NCBI RefSeq assembly: GCF_028688295.1
Contig: NZ_JAQTYM010000008.1
Coordinates: 1 to 45,393 of the forward strand
DNA length: 45,393 bases
Direction: 5' to 3'
From: Sulfuricurvum sp.
GTDB taxonomy: Bacteria; Campylobacterota; Campylobacteria; Campylobacterales; Sulfurimonadaceae
This document shows positions 24,576 to 34,305 of the stretch, piece by piece (the first letter of the stretch is position 1; each line of letters begins with the position of its first letter). The notes beneath the pieces were generated by a model. It was given only the letters and a program-made list of their open reading frames with translations. It was not told where the DNA came from and did no database searches. Position numbers and translations under genes: made by a program.

Positions 24576-26816
24576 TTATCCTTTAGCTAATTCTTGCATA
24601 ACAGTTGAACGTTTTGTATGCTCTAGCCGCCTACAGGCTGATTCAAATGCCCCGGCCTCCCCCACAACGATACACTGCTCTTTAGCCCGTGTAAGTGCAG
24701 TATAGAGGAGTTTGGTATTGAGCATTATATGGTGCGAAAAACTCATTACCATTACAACAGTGTTGTATTCCATCCCCTGAACTTTATGGACACTTAGTGC
24801 ATAAGAGAGGTTGAGAAAATCGTTGACTTGTTCAAATTTATAATGGACAATCACCTCTTCGTTCGGATAATAAACATAGGCAATTTCTTCCTCTTCATCG
24901 ATGCGGAAGAGTATTCCGCACATACCGTTGAAGATTCGTCGCTCACTTGCCTCAGATTCCTCTTTGAACTCTTCAGGGGTGGTAGAGGGGAGATTTTCGT
25001 TTTTAGTATGGACAACTTTGTCCATGAGACGAAATTCCCCTTTAAAGGTTTTGATCTTTTTTTTTGGATTCGGGTTGAAATAGTCTTGCAGTAGGAGATT
25101 GAGATTATCAACCCCTAGTGTATTCCCCCGCATCGGAGAGATCACCTGAAAGGCGCTGAGGTATTCGCGTATCTGTTTAGCTTGGAGCTTTTCGCGCGAT
25201 TTTGGGAGATGCTGGAGGGTTACATCCGCGATAGCGGCGAGGATATTGTGGGCGTGTGTTTTTAGGACATCATCAAACTCGCTGCTGCTAAGAGAATTTT
25301 TGAGAGCATAGCGGTTGGGGATATCGACATTATGAAATGTAAAATCTTCATAATGCTCTTGATACTGCGGGATGATCCCCTTTCTGACATCATTAGCGAT
25401 TAGAGCGATGGCTTGCCCTTCTCTCTGACGGTAAATTTGGGTGAGCATCACCGTCGGGGCGAGGTTTAGGGTAATCGCATCCGAGAGAGGACTTCCCGCC
25501 CCGATAGGGGGAAGCTGTGCATCATCACCGACGATGATAACGGTTGCGTCACGATCTATCTTCGCCATCAGCCGCGCAAAGAGCATCGAATTGATCATCG
25601 AGGCTTCATCGATCAAGATCACCTGAAAGGGCATCGTGTCGTGCGATTCGAACCGTACCAGCAAACTTTGGATCGTGGCGCTTTGGTAGCCGCTGCGCTC
25701 CCTTATCCGCTGAGATGCGATACCACTCAGAGCACAGGTCATAATGAGGCTCGGCTCATGTCGGGTGGATAGCAGATCGAGGAGCGCTTTGGCGGTCGTA
25801 CTTTTCCCTGTTCCTGCATAGCCGACGAGAAAAATGAGTCCGCATCCTCGGTTTATGAGCTCTAATGCACTGTATTGTTGTTCTCCTAGTGTCAGGGAGT
25901 GTGTTTCACAAAAAGCTTTCAGATCATTACATAGAGGCTCATGAGAGGCTTTAGCTCGACGTTTAAACTGCTCTATCAGAAGTATTTCGGCTTCATAGAT
26001 GCGAGTTGGGGAGAGTTTCAAACTCGGCAAGATTGTGATGCTCCCCTCACGAAGACGATCCTCCAGCGCCTCTTCGTACGCACGTTGATCTCCTAAAGCT
26101 ACTAGAAGATCGAGTTTGCTAAAAAGGGCATTTTTTTCGATACAGCTGTTCCCCTCAGAGTCGCAGTATTCGCTGAGGGTGTACTCCATTGCCGCTTGGA
26201 TACGCCGCTCATCATCCGTTCTTAGCCCCATATTCAGCGCGATCTCATCGGCTTTTTTAAATCCGATACCGTTAATCCGCATCAGACCATACGGGTTATG
26301 TTTGATCGCTTCGATGGGATCTTTTACCTCTTTTAACGCTCCGGCTATAAGTCGAAGCAGAGCAGGGGTGACACCAAATGGGGCTAAAAACTCTCCTAAT
26401 GCCCTCATGGAGCGAAACTGTTTCCATCCGCCGGAGAGCTTTAGGAGACGTTTTTCATTCATCCCTTTAATCTCCATGAGACGCTCGATATCATTATCGA
26501 GTATATCGATTAGTCCCTCTGTACCGTATTTTTCGATCAATTCAGCGGTGAGCTTTTTCGTGAATCCTTTGACGACGCGGTTGAGAAAAAAGAAGAGTTC
26601 ATTTTGGTTGACGATGAGAGAATGGGCTTTAAACGTCCGCCCGTGTTGCGAGTGTTCTTCCCATGATCCTTTGAGGGTCACTGCTGCATCTTTGAGATTA
26701 TCGACATCGCTCTCGTAGTAGTGGGCGCTGATTTTATCCCCCCCTTTGAGCGTGGCGATGAAAAAGCCGTTGTTTTGGTAGATGATCCGATCAATCTGAC
26801 CGATGAGGGTTTGCAT
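24576..26816 (-). CDS. RecD2-like SF1B DNA helicase
   Basis: 746 residues from the ATG at 26816, whose A is shared with the glyQ stop (TGATG); a longer frame would run into glyQ. The N-terminal OB-like region ([19 protein letters not shown]) is followed by helix-hairpin-helix segments (LMEIKGMNEKRLLKL and GLMRINGIGFKKADEIA). Walker A is VGYAGTGKSTTAKAL, the DEAD-type motif is ILIDEASMI, and the late motifs are LSVHKVQGMEY and LLYTALTRAKEQCIVVG. These are diagnostic of RecD2/ExoV-alpha helicases acting without RecBC. The role is DNA repair or recombination. It is translationally coupled to glyQ. Confidence 0.88.
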   Translation of the reverse strand: MQTLIGQIDRIIYQNNGFFIATLKGGDKISAHYYESDVDNLKDAAVTLKGSWEEHSQHGRTFKAHSLIVNQNELFFFLNRVVKGFTKKLTAELIEKYGTEGLIDILDNDIERLMEIKGMNEKRLLKLSGGWKQFRSMRALGEFLAPFGVTPALLRLIAGALKEVKDPIEAIKHNPYGLMRINGIGFKKADEIALNMGLRTDDERRIQAAMEYTLSEYCDSEGNSCIEKNALFSKLDLLVALGDQRAYEEALEDRLREGSITILPSLKLSPTRIYEAEILLIEQFKRRAKASHEPLCNDLKAFCETHSLTLGEQQYSALELINRGCGLIFLVGYAGTGKSTTAKALLDLLSTRHEPSLIMTCALSGIASQRIRERSGYQSATIQSLLVRFESHDTMPFQVILIDEASMINSMLFARLMAKIDRDATVIIVGDDAQLPPIGAGSPLSDAITLNLAPTVMLTQIYRQREGQAIALIANDVRKGIIPQYQEHYEDFTFHNVDIPNRYALKNSLSSSEFDDVLKTHAHNILAAIADVTLQHLPKSREKLQAKQIREYLSAFQVISPMRGNTLGVDNLNLLLQDYFNPNPKKKIKTFKGEFRLMDKVVHTKNENLPSTTPEEFKEESEASERRIFNGMCGILFRIDEEEEIAYVYYPNEEVIVHYKFEQVNDFLNLSYALSVHKVQGMEYNTVVMVMSFSHHIMLNTKLLYTALTRAKEQCIVVGEAGAFESACRRLEHTKRSTVMQELAKG

Positions 26817-27697
26817 CACGCTTTTACGCGGAGGTTTCTTTCCTCTTCTTGTGATTTGTACAACTCTGCACACCCTTTGGCGAGCTCACGGATTTTGAGG
26901 ATGTAGTTGGCACGTTCGGTAACCGAGATCGCTTTGCGCGCATCGAGGGTGTTAAACGTATGGGACGCCATCATGCATAGATCATACGCGGGGAGGGGAA
27001 GCTCGGCATCGAGACACCGTTTACACTCGGCGGCTTTAGCTTCAAACTCGTGAAAAAGCATTGCCGTATCGGCGATTTCAAAGTTATATTTTGAAAACTC
27101 GATCTCACCCTCTTTGTGGATGTCGCGGTAGAGGGTTTTGCCGAATTTATTTTCGCTCCATACGATATCAAATACCGTATCAACCCCTTGCAGATACATC
27201 GCGAGACGTTCCGTACCGTACGTTATTTCAACCGCTACAGGATCACACGTTACTCCGCCCACTTGCTGAAAATAGGTAAATTGAGTCACTTCCATACCGT
27301 TCAGCCACACTTCCCAGCCCAGACCCCATGCTCCGAGGGTCGGAGATTCCCAGTTGTCTTCGACGAAACGGATATCATGATCTTTGAGGTTTAGATCGAG
27401 GTATTCTAGACTTTTGAGATAAAGCTCTTGGATATTTTCAGGACTCGGTTTGATGAGGACTTGAAACTGATAGTAGCTTCCCAAACGGTTCGGATTTTCG
27501 CCGTAACGACCGTCTGTCGGGCGACGGCTTGGGGCGACATAGGCAACCGACCACGGTTTGGAATCGAGCGAACGTAAAAAAGTTGCAGGGTGAAAAGTTC
27601 CCGCACCGGCGGCAATGTCATAAGGCTGTACTATGGCACACCCTTGGTCGTTCCAAAATTGTTGAAGTTTTAAAAGCATATCACCAAATGTAATCAT
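26816..27697 (-). CDS. glyQ: Glycyl-tRNA synthetase alpha subunit
   Basis: 293 residues from the ATG at 27697 ([15 protein letters not shown]), the family start; an upstream frame to 27814 runs through the promoter. This catalytic class II subunit pairs with GlyS to charge tRNA-Gly. The block [18 protein letters not shown] near residue 27-44 and the [15 protein letters not shown] segment are characteristic, as are [19 protein letters not shown] and [11 protein letters not shown]. The length is as expected. GlyS is not in this window. The gene is the first of a glyQ-recD2-like pair. Confidence 0.96.
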   Translation of the reverse strand: MITFGDMLLKLQQFWNDQGCAIVQPYDIAAGAGTFHPATFLRSLDSKPWSVAYVAPSRRPTDGRYGENPNRLGSYYQFQVLIKPSPENIQELYLKSLEYLDLNLKDHDIRFVEDNWESPTLGAWGLGWEVWLNGMEVTQFTYFQQVGGVTCDPVAVEITYGTERLAMYLQGVDTVFDIVWSENKFGKTLYRDIHKEGEIEFSKYNFEIADTAMLFHEFEAKAAECKRCLDAELPLPAYDLCMMASHTFNTLDARKAISVTERANYILKIRELAKGCAELYKSQEEERNLRVKA

Positions 27698-27724
27698 AAC
27701 TATCCCATCAAAATAAATTGCGCC

Positions 27725-27730
27725 ATTATA
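27725..27730 (-). promoter_or_regulatory. -10 box for glyQ
   Basis: TATAAT on the minus strand after a TTTTTGG stretch, 28 bases before the glyQ ATG. It is divergent from the cyclase gene at 27806. Confidence 0.55.
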
Positions 27731-27805
27731 CCAAAAAGCGTATTTAAAGCCTTTTTTAATACGATACGCCCTATCATAGAGTAATTCCAAAAAAGCGAGT
27801 AGAGG

Positions 27806-30067
27806 GTGAAACATTATTTTCTTTTGTTGTTTTTATGCTTCACCTCACTTTTTGCGCAACCACATGTAGAAAAAGTATCGGTAAAGCTGCAATGGGCAGA
27901 CCAATTTCAATTTGCCGGTTATTATATTGCTAAAGAAAAAGGATTTTACCGTGATGCAGGATTAGAGGTAACGATTCAAAAGTTTGATCCAAAAAGACTC
28001 GCCATTGATGAGGTGATGTCTGGAAATAGTACTTATGGAATCGGGCGATCGTCCCTTTTACTTGATCGTATGAATGGAAAAGATGTTGTTGCATTAGCGG
28101 CTATTTTCCAAACTTCTCCCTTTATTCTCCTTTCGGAAAAATCGTTAGATATAAAAACGCCTCGTGATCTCATCGGAAAACGGGTCATGATGACCGAGGA
28201 TTTTCAAGATACTATTTCGGTACGAGCGATGCTTAACTCTCAAGACATTCGCATGAATGAACTTACATTTATTCAGCATAGTTTTAATCTTAATGATCTA
28301 GTAAACGGTAAAGCGGATGTAATGGCATGTTATATCTCAAACGAACCGTTTGTTTTGAAAGAAAAAGGGATTGAGACAAATCTGATTAATCCAGAGGCCT
28401 ACGGGTTCGATTTTTACAGTGATATCCTCTTTACTTCCGAAAGTGAAGTAAAAAATAATCCTAAAAGAGTTCGTGCTTTTGTCAATGCGACTTTGAGAGG
28501 ATGGGAATACGCTTTTCAAAATATTCCCGAAACAGCACAGCTTATCCGAGAACGCTACAACATGCAAAATAAATCTTTAGAGAGCTTGATTTATGAAGGA
28601 CGGGTTCTTAAAGAATTAGCCTATCGTGGTAATCAGCCACTAGGGGCGATAACGATCGATAAATTTAGACGTATATCGGATATTTATAGAGTGATGGGAT
28701 TGCCACAAAATGAAGATCGTTTTAAAGGATTTGTCTATGATGATTCAAAAAATCAATCGCTTCTTATGAATGTTAAGGAACGTACTTTTTTAAATACTAC
28801 GACTATCCGTTATACCTCTACTTCAGCCTGGCCACCGTTTAATTTCCAAGATAAAGAGCACACTGAACTTCAAGGGATTGTTATCGATTTTTGGGATTTG
28901 ATTGTTAAACGAACCGGTATGCATACCCAATTTATTCCATCATCGACGTGGAACGAAGTGCTTCATTTAATTAAAACAAAAACGGCGGATGTTACGTTAG
29001 GAACAGCTACTTCTGCAGATAAAGAGCCTTATTCCATTTTCTCAAAACCTTATGCCACATTTGCAAATGTCATCGTAACGAACAAGAGCATCGACTTTCT
29101 TCCGGGACTTGATGCATTAGAGGGGAAGCGATTAGCAATCGGTAGCGGATACAGTGTAATCGATTCGATTAAAAAGCAGTATCCAAAAATTACGATTGTT
29201 GAAGTCAGCGATACCCGAGAGGGATTAAAAATGTTGAGTGGCGGACGCGTTGATGCTGTCGTGGACATTCTCCCCGTTGTTGCGTATTTGATGAATGCCG
29301 ATCATTATATGGACTTAAAAATATCGGGAACAACCGAGTTCGATTTTGAGGTAAGGATGATGATCCGTAATGATTATCCTGAACTAAAATCAATCATCGA
29401 CAAAGCGATTGATTCGATCAGTGTCGCTGAACGACAAAAGATTTTTAACCGCTACATTGCAATCACGTATGAAGAGAAAATCGATTTTACCTGGGCGTAT
29501 CGTATCGCTTTTTTTGGGTTTATTATTATCTCATTTTTTGTGTACCGTCAATTTGAAATGGGCACTTACAATAAGAGACTCTTACGGATGGCAACGACGG
29601 ACCCTCTGACACAGTTATCTAATCGTATCCGTTTGGATGAAAAATTACTTGAATGTCATCAGAATTATCAGCGAACCAAACGTGCTTATTCAGTCATCAT
29701 GCTGGATCTTGATTTCTTTAAACGGATTAATGATACGTATGGTCATTTAATCGGCGATAAAACACTTGTTACCCTTGCCGAAATTTTACGTATTTCCATT
29801 CGCGACACTGATATTGTGGGTCGATGGGGTGGGGAAGAGTTCATGATCATTTGTCCAGAAACATCAATAACTGGTGCCCGTCATCTTGCGACTAAAATTT
29901 ATGAGACCATAAATAACTATGATTTTCCTCATATTCAAGCACTGACATGCAGTTTTGGTATTGCAGAAAGCACACAAAACGATCGTATTGAAAATGTAGT
30001 AGGACGTGCAGATACCGCTTTGTATTTGGCAAAATCAGAGGGGCGTAATCGTATTTGTTTGGGATAA
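27806..30067 (+). CDS. Diguanylate cyclase with two tandem periplasmic binding domains
   Basis: 753 residues, GTG start. Signal peptide about 1-17. Residues about 22-250 are an NMT1/ThiY-like solute-binding domain ([25 protein letters not shown]). Residues about 330-560 are a second, amino-acid-type binding domain (SBP_bac_3; [14 protein letters not shown]). A membrane helix lies at about 566-586. The GGDEF domain runs 595-753 with active-site GGEEF near 675 and an inhibitory RxxD site (RDTD) five residues before it. It should make cyclic-di-GMP in response to one or two periplasmic ligands. The ligands are unknown. Confidence 0.9.
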   Translation: MKHYFLLLFLCFTSLFAQPHVEKVSVKLQWADQFQFAGYYIAKEKGFYRDAGLEVTIQKFDPKRLAIDEVMSGNSTYGIGRSSLLLDRMNGKDVVALAAIFQTSPFILLSEKSLDIKTPRDLIGKRVMMTEDFQDTISVRAMLNSQDIRMNELTFIQHSFNLNDLVNGKADVMACYISNEPFVLKEKGIETNLINPEAYGFDFYSDILFTSESEVKNNPKRVRAFVNATLRGWEYAFQNIPETAQLIRERYNMQNKSLESLIYEGRVLKELAYRGNQPLGAITIDKFRRISDIYRVMGLPQNEDRFKGFVYDDSKNQSLLMNVKERTFLNTTTIRYTSTSAWPPFNFQDKEHTELQGIVIDFWDLIVKRTGMHTQFIPSSTWNEVLHLIKTKTADVTLGTATSADKEPYSIFSKPYATFANVIVTNKSIDFLPGLDALEGKRLAIGSGYSVIDSIKKQYPKITIVEVSDTREGLKMLSGGRVDAVVDILPVVAYLMNADHYMDLKISGTTEFDFEVRMMIRNDYPELKSIIDKAIDSISVAERQKIFNRYIAITYEEKIDFTWAYRIAFFGFIIISFFVYRQFEMGTYNKRLLRMATTDPLTQLSNRIRLDEKLLECHQNYQRTKRAYSVIMLDLDFFKRINDTYGHLIGDKTLVTLAEILRISIRDTDIVGRWGGEEFMIICPETSITGARHLATKIYETINNYDFPHIQALTCSFGIAESTQNDRIENVVGRADTALYLAKSEGRNRICLG

Positions 30068-30068
30068 G

Positions 30069-30926
30069 TTATCCCAGTTTACAAACAATATCTCCGATAG
30101 TACGATTCAGCGAATGGGCGACAACGGAACATTTTACTTTGAGTAAAAAGCAGATATTTTGACGCTGAACAGGGGTTATACACTCATAATTCCCCATCCC
30201 TTTAGCGATGATAAAATCCGCACTGTCAAAGAGTTTTTGGGCTTCAGGTGATGCGAGGCTGTAGACAAATCCGGGGGTAGGAACTCCGCTATCCATTAAC
30301 GTGCATATCTTCTCTATCCCTGCTTCATACGCTTCGCTCAAAGTCACATCATTGATGATGGGATTTCCCCGTACCATATAGGTAAAATCAATCTCAGGAT
30401 AGAGGTTTTGGAGTGATTGTATCGTGAGAGCATCAAAGATATGCTCTCCCGCATTGTCACCGATATATAGAACGGTTTTGGTATTTTCGAGTTGTGTGCG
30501 TAATGTTTCGGTATCATCATGGTGAAACGGAGTGTGAAAAACAGAGTTAATCGCATCATGCAGATCGAAACTTACCTCTGCGGCGAGATCGATGACATTG
30601 CCCACGACCGCAGTTTTGAGAGCCGCAATAAAAGGATCATTGCTTTGTTCTATCGTTTCTTGTAAAAAAGGGAGGTAGGTTTTGGCTTGCTCTGTGGCAT
30701 GTTGTTTTTGTTTTTCATAAAGATCATGGGTATTGGCTAACACGGCCATTTGCTCATACAAAGGGGCAGCAATTACGGGTGGAGAGAGGGTGAAATCGGC
30801 ATTTTTTAGAGCATTTTCAACATAAGTTATAATCGTAGAAGATAACGCTTCATTAGCATGAATCGCTTCACAAACACGTTTACTTTGACCTGCAATGCAG
30901 GTAATACATTCATTTTGGATGGTCAT
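30069..30926 (-). CDS. DUF89/ARMT1-like metal-dependent phosphatase
   Basis: 285 residues from the ATG at 30926, which overlaps the upstream stop (ATGA). The N-terminal ECITCIAGQ Cys pair is typical of the bacterial and archaeal DUF89 subgroup. Further motifs are VGNVIDLA, LYIGDNAGEHIFD (metal-binding Asp-Asn), and MVRGNPIINDVT and IIAKGMGNYE. Family members are damage-control phosphatases that remove harmful phospho-metabolites; the substrate here is unknown. It ends one base from the convergent cyclase gene, with no space for a terminator. Confidence 0.82.
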   Translation of the reverse strand: MTIQNECITCIAGQSKRVCEAIHANEALSSTIITYVENALKNADFTLSPPVIAAPLYEQMAVLANTHDLYEKQKQHATEQAKTYLPFLQETIEQSNDPFIAALKTAVVGNVIDLAAEVSFDLHDAINSVFHTPFHHDDTETLRTQLENTKTVLYIGDNAGEHIFDALTIQSLQNLYPEIDFTYMVRGNPIINDVTLSEAYEAGIEKICTLMDSGVPTPGFVYSLASPEAQKLFDSADFIIAKGMGNYECITPVQRQNICFLLKVKCSVVAHSLNRTIGDIVCKLG

Positions 30927-31399
30927 TGAGCGGCGTGATCGTCGATAACTTTGCCCCACATCAGTTTGTATTTACGACGCATAAACTCCACCTCTTGCTG
31001 GGAGAGACGCAGTTGTTCAGTGAGGGTAGCAATGGTATTGCGATCTTCATCATAGAGTTCTTGGAGAGATGCGAGCGCCTCTTTTAGAAATTCATTTTCA
31101 CTTTTGATCGAGTCGATCGTCTCATCTTTCGCTCCGAGAACTTTTTCATGGAGGTTGATGATGGTTCCAATTGTTTTTTCGACGAAACTCGCTCCGATCG
31201 TGACATCAGCGTGGGATGCACTGAGCTCTTGGAGACTCACAGGGACGATTCCTGCCATCCCTTGTCCCGCATCGATAAACACCTCTCCATCTTCGATGGT
31301 AGTAGTAAGTTTGCCACGGACAATCAACGCTTCAACGGCACTGCGATCCATTTGTGTCATCTCAGCGTAATCATTGATATTCATCCACTGCCCTTGCAT
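30923..31399 (-). CDS. DUF3972-like coiled-coil protein
   Basis: 158 residues. The N-terminal part (about 6-50: MNINDYAEMTQMDRSAVEALI, then RGKLTTTIEDGEVFIDAG) has the form of a small MerR/excisionase-like winged module. Residues about 75-150 form a long coiled coil (SENEFLKEALASLQELYDEDRN). From memory this matches DUF3972, a family limited to Campylobacterota and of unknown function. Met1 and Met6 are both possible starts. The stop overlaps the DUF89 gene start. Confidence 0.6.
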   Translation of the reverse strand: MQGQWMNINDYAEMTQMDRSAVEALIVRGKLTTTIEDGEVFIDAGQGMAGIVPVSLQELSASHADVTIGASFVEKTIGTIINLHEKVLGAKDETIDSIKSENEFLKEALASLQELYDEDRNTIATLTEQLRLSQQEVEFMRRKYKLMWGKVIDDHAAQ

Positions 31400-31470
31400 T
31401 TTTTACCACCTTTATCTTATTAAACGATTATAGCAAAACACGTACCTAAAAGTTGAGTGGATTTTATTTA

Positions 31471-31551
31471 GCACGGTTTACTGTGCGTGGGCTTCCTGCC
31501 GAAGGAAACTTAGCGTTAGCGTAGCCGAATGGGACGCGTTCCATTGGCGTA
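31471..31551. repeat. Repeat family C, copy C1
   Basis: Shares with 37701-37783 the pieces GGTTTACTG, GCGTG, CTTAGCGTTAGCGTAGCC, GGGAC and GTTCC, ending TTGGCGTA. It sits right at the 3' end of purE. Another copy in opposite orientation is at 39911-39990. Not coding. Confidence 0.75.
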
Positions 31552-31556
31552 TAAAA

Positions 31557-32051
31557 TTATAGAATCGTTTCAATCTCCAATGAATCCATTTCGACTTTTT
31601 TCGCTTTTGTGATTCGATCTTCTTGGAGTTTCATCCGTAACTCTTCATTTTCCAATGCCAAAATTTGCATTGCCAAATACGCCGAGTTGATTGCTCCCGC
31701 TTTACCGATTGCAACTGTTGCTACCGGCATACCCGCTGGCATTTGCACTGTTGAGAGGAGAGCATCGATACCTGAGAGTGCTGATGCACTCATTGGAACC
31801 CCAATGATTGGTTTGATCGTTTTAGAGGATAAAACACCTGCCAAATGAGCCGCCATTCCGGCTGCCGCAATAAATACTTGTGCCCCTTTGGCTTCTGCTG
31901 CTAAAACATAATCTTTGGTTCTCTCAGGAGAGCGGTGGGCGGATGAGATAATAAGTTCATATTGAACACCAAATGCTTCTAAGGTTTCTGAGCACGACTT
32001 CATAACATCGTAATCACTTTTGCTCCCCATAATAATTGATACGAATTTCAT
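31557..32051 (-). CDS. purE: N5-carboxyaminoimidazole ribonucleotide mutase
   Basis: 164 residues. It moves the carboxyl group from N5-CAIR to form CAIR in purine synthesis (cytosol, octamer in the family). It has MGSKSDYDVMKSC at the N-terminus (phosphate-binding SDW-like region), SAHRSPERT near residue 41-49 and AAAGMAAHLAGV, all PurE active-site elements. VATVAIGKAGAINSAYLA follows. TTTCTCC downstream of the reverse ATG, i.e. GGAGAAAAA before the start, is a good Shine-Dalgarno. The 3' end touches a family C repeat and the 5' side a family A repeat. No purK is in view. Confidence 0.95.
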   Translation of the reverse strand: MKFVSIIMGSKSDYDVMKSCSETLEAFGVQYELIISSAHRSPERTKDYVLAAEAKGAQVFIAAAGMAAHLAGVLSSKTIKPIIGVPMSASALSGIDALLSTVQMPAGMPVATVAIGKAGAINSAYLAMQILALENEELRMKLQEDRITKAKKVEMDSLEIETIL

Positions 32052-32086
32052 TTTTTCTCCTTTTGTTGTTTTAGATTTAGTATATT

Positions 32087-32180
32087 CGTTCGTGGTGAGC
32101 TCGAGGAAACATCGCTTCGCGAGCGGTACCCTTGTTTTGTCGAATCATGAACTTACCCTTCGACAGGCTCAGGGCGAACG
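32087..32180. repeat. Repeat family A, enlarged copy (A4)
   Basis: CGTTCG at 32087 to CGAACG at 32175-32180 with the usual outer arms, but a longer centre including GCTTCGCGAGC, a perfect 4-bp stem with a short loop. It lies between purE and the U32-family gene. Confidence 0.75.
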
Positions 32181-32186
32181 GGTCAA

Positions 32187-33479
32187 TTAACACTTCGTCA
32201 CCGTCCCCATATCCTCGGTAGCAGGGATACGGAAAAAAGTAAAGTGAGGCAATGTACATGGCAGTTTAAATCGGTTCAGATTACCGCTGTGAACCTGATC
32301 CCATACTTTCCCATTTTCAGCGAGGAGTTGTTTAAAACTGATATGCCACTCCCCATTTTCTTCCCACACTTTTCCGATTTCATTATCGACTGGTTTAAGG
32401 AGATTTCCCTCAGGGAAAACGAGTTCCATTGTATCGTTCGGGAACGTTTTGTATTTGCACTCGAAATACTCTCCCGATTCATCCACAATCCCGCTCACCT
32501 GATGCGTTCCCATCATCATCGAAAAATCGAGATTTTGGGTGTCGTGTTTTTCAAACGGACGGTTTACGAGATACGCATCGGTAAAACCTCTGTTTTGCAT
32601 TGTGTTAAGCTCTTTTTGATAACGTCCAGGATCACTTTCTCCCTCATAATAATCATCGATTGCTCTACGGTAAACTTTAGCCGTAATGGCGGCGTAATAA
32701 GGTGCTTTGGTACGCCCTTCGATTTTGAGTGAGTCGATACATCCCGCATCAATGATCTCTTGGATGTGACTTGCGAGATTGAGGTCTTTGGAGTTCATGA
32801 TATAAGTGCCGATACCCTCATCTTCGACGAGTTTAAACAGCGTACCCGTTTCAGGATTGGCGGCGTACATCTCATAAGGGAAACGGCAGTCGTTGGCACA
32901 ACTTCCACGATTGGGGACACGACCACTTTGTAGTGTCGAGATTAAACAGCGACCGCTATAGGCAAAACACATGGAGCCGTGCACAAACACTTCGATCTCT
33001 AAATCAGGAAGTTCTTCTTTGATCTGTTTTAAATCTTTAAGAGAGATTTCCCGTGCTGCGATAATACGGCGCGCACCCATATCATAGTACACTTGCGCAT
33101 CTAAAACATTCATTACGTTGGCTTGCGTTGAGAGATGGAGTGGAATATGGGGTGCGATTTGATGAGCGAGCTTTAAAACTCCGGGAGTTGCGACGATAAA
33201 TGCATCGGGTTCGAGTGATGCCATCGTGGCAATATGCTCTTTGAGCAGTTTCAGCTGAGAGTTAAACGGAAAGCCATTGATAGTCACATAGACTTTGCGA
33301 CCACGCGCATGAGCGTAATCGATCCCCTCTTTGAAGCTTTCCAAATCAAACTCTTTGCCAGAGCGGATACGGAGTGAAAAATGGCTCACTCCTCCATATA
33401 CGGCATCGGCACCGTAGTCAATAGCAATTTTTAGTTTTTCTAAATTCCCTGCAGGGGAAAGAAGCTCCACTTTTTTCAA
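32187..33479 (-). CDS. U32 peptidase-like tRNA hydroxylation protein (TrhP/YegQ type)
   Basis: 430 residues. The N-terminal TIM-barrel-like part (MKKVELLSPAGNLEKLKIAI and ADAVYGG) leads to the family signature at about 167-200: HGSMCFAYSGRCLIS and NRGSCANDCRF. Cys171, 178, 194 and 198 probably bind an iron-sulfur cluster. U32 proteins of this type (TrhP in E. coli) make 5-hydroxyuridine in tRNA from prephenate; older names call them collagenase-like peptidases. The C-terminal part forms a beta-domain. Genuine protease action is doubtful. It is probably monocistronic. Confidence 0.85.
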   Translation of the reverse strand: MKKVELLSPAGNLEKLKIAIDYGADAVYGGVSHFSLRIRSGKEFDLESFKEGIDYAHARGRKVYVTINGFPFNSQLKLLKEHIATMASLEPDAFIVATPGVLKLAHQIAPHIPLHLSTQANVMNVLDAQVYYDMGARRIIAAREISLKDLKQIKEELPDLEIEVFVHGSMCFAYSGRCLISTLQSGRVPNRGSCANDCRFPYEMYAANPETGTLFKLVEDEGIGTYIMNSKDLNLASHIQEIIDAGCIDSLKIEGRTKAPYYAAITAKVYRRAIDDYYEGESDPGRYQKELNTMQNRGFTDAYLVNRPFEKHDTQNLDFSMMMGTHQVSGIVDESGEYFECKYKTFPNDTMELVFPEGNLLKPVDNEIGKVWEENGEWHISFKQLLAENGKVWDQVHSGNLNRFKLPCTLPHFTFFRIPATEDMGTVTKC

Positions 33480-33528
33480 TACGGCTCTCTTTACAGTATA
33501 AGTGGGCGAATTGTATCGTTTTCTTTAT

Positions 33529-34242
33529 TTATTTTTGCCCAAAAGAAGCCAAAAGAGCCTCAATATCATCACTGCTTACAATATCTTCAGTTGAAGTATC
33601 CCCATGGATATGAACGGCAGAACCTACCCGTTTACTGTCATCGATTTTACCTGCAAATAAGTGGTTCATATAGGTTGAAAGAGCACGCATAACATTGATA
33701 ACCCGTTCTATTTTTTGACGGTGGATATCTTGGTACTGCATGATATCCATAATGTTCATAATGGTATCTCCTCCATTTTGGAGGATTTCGAGAATGGCTT
33801 CTAAATTTTGTTGTGCATCTCGATTTTTTTCTAACTGCGTTGCAAACGCTTCAACATGAGGAAATTTAGCACTTAACGTTGTAAAAAGTTCGATATTACT
33901 GGTAATGATATTACGGAGGATTTTAACATCTTTTTCCCCTTTGCCTAAATCATTGCTGATTCCTTCGATAAGATCGAAAATTTCAGTTGCTTTTTCTTCA
34001 CTCTCTTTGGTAACGTCATCGAGTTGATGAACCATTTTATTATCATCAGTTGGAGGTGGAGGGGGCCAGCTTTGCATCGCGGATACACGGTATTTTTCTG
34101 GATCGGTTTCATGATAAGGCACAGGAGTTTCAGCTACTTCATCGATACTTTTCTCTTCGACTTCTGCAACTTCAGACTCGTCGTAAGCTTCATCCAAATC
34201 TATGTCACCACTCATCAGCGCATCTAATTCTTCTTGCGTCAT
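33529..34242 (-). CDS. cheZ: CheY-P phosphatase, Helicobacter/Campylobacter CheZ type
   Basis: 237 residues. The core is a long four-helix region (about 80-195) with QYQDIHRQKIERV at 169-181. Asp172 and Gln176 have the same four-residue spacing as the catalytic Asp143/Gln147 of E. coli CheZ. The C-terminal SSDDIEALLASFGQ (223-236) matches the CheZ helix that docks CheY-P. The N-terminus, MTQEELDALMSG, resembles the FliM EIDALL CheY-P-binding motif. Residues 20-75 are acidic and Pro-rich, likely disordered. It ends chemotaxis signals by dephosphorylating CheY. It is divergent from the PHP phosphatase gene. Confidence 0.88.
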   Translation of the reverse strand: MTQEELDALMSGDIDLDEAYDESEVAEVEEKSIDEVAETPVPYHETDPEKYRVSAMQSWPPPPPTDDNKMVHQLDDVTKESEEKATEIFDLIEGISNDLGKGEKDVKILRNIITSNIELFTTLSAKFPHVEAFATQLEKNRDAQQNLEAILEILQNGGDTIMNIMDIMQYQDIHRQKIERVINVMRALSTYMNHLFAGKIDDSKRVGSAVHIHGDTSTEDIVSSDDIEALLASFGQK

Positions 34243-34269
34243 TGCAATACCTCAACGATTAAATTGCAC

Positions 34270-34275
34270 TATAAT
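34270..34275 (+). promoter_or_regulatory. Shared -10 region of cheZ and the PHP phosphatase gene
   Basis: TATAAT within CTATAATAG, nearly self-complementary, so it could serve both directions. It is 31 bases from the plus-strand ATG and 28 from the cheZ start. Confidence 0.4.
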
Positions 34276-34305
34276 AGCATGTAAATCTTTAGTTTTAATG
34301 GATGA

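Noticed and set aside
32077-32259. Minus-strand frame containing FALSLSKG
   Set aside because: Made of the family A repeat at 32087-32180 and the end of the U32 gene in another frame.
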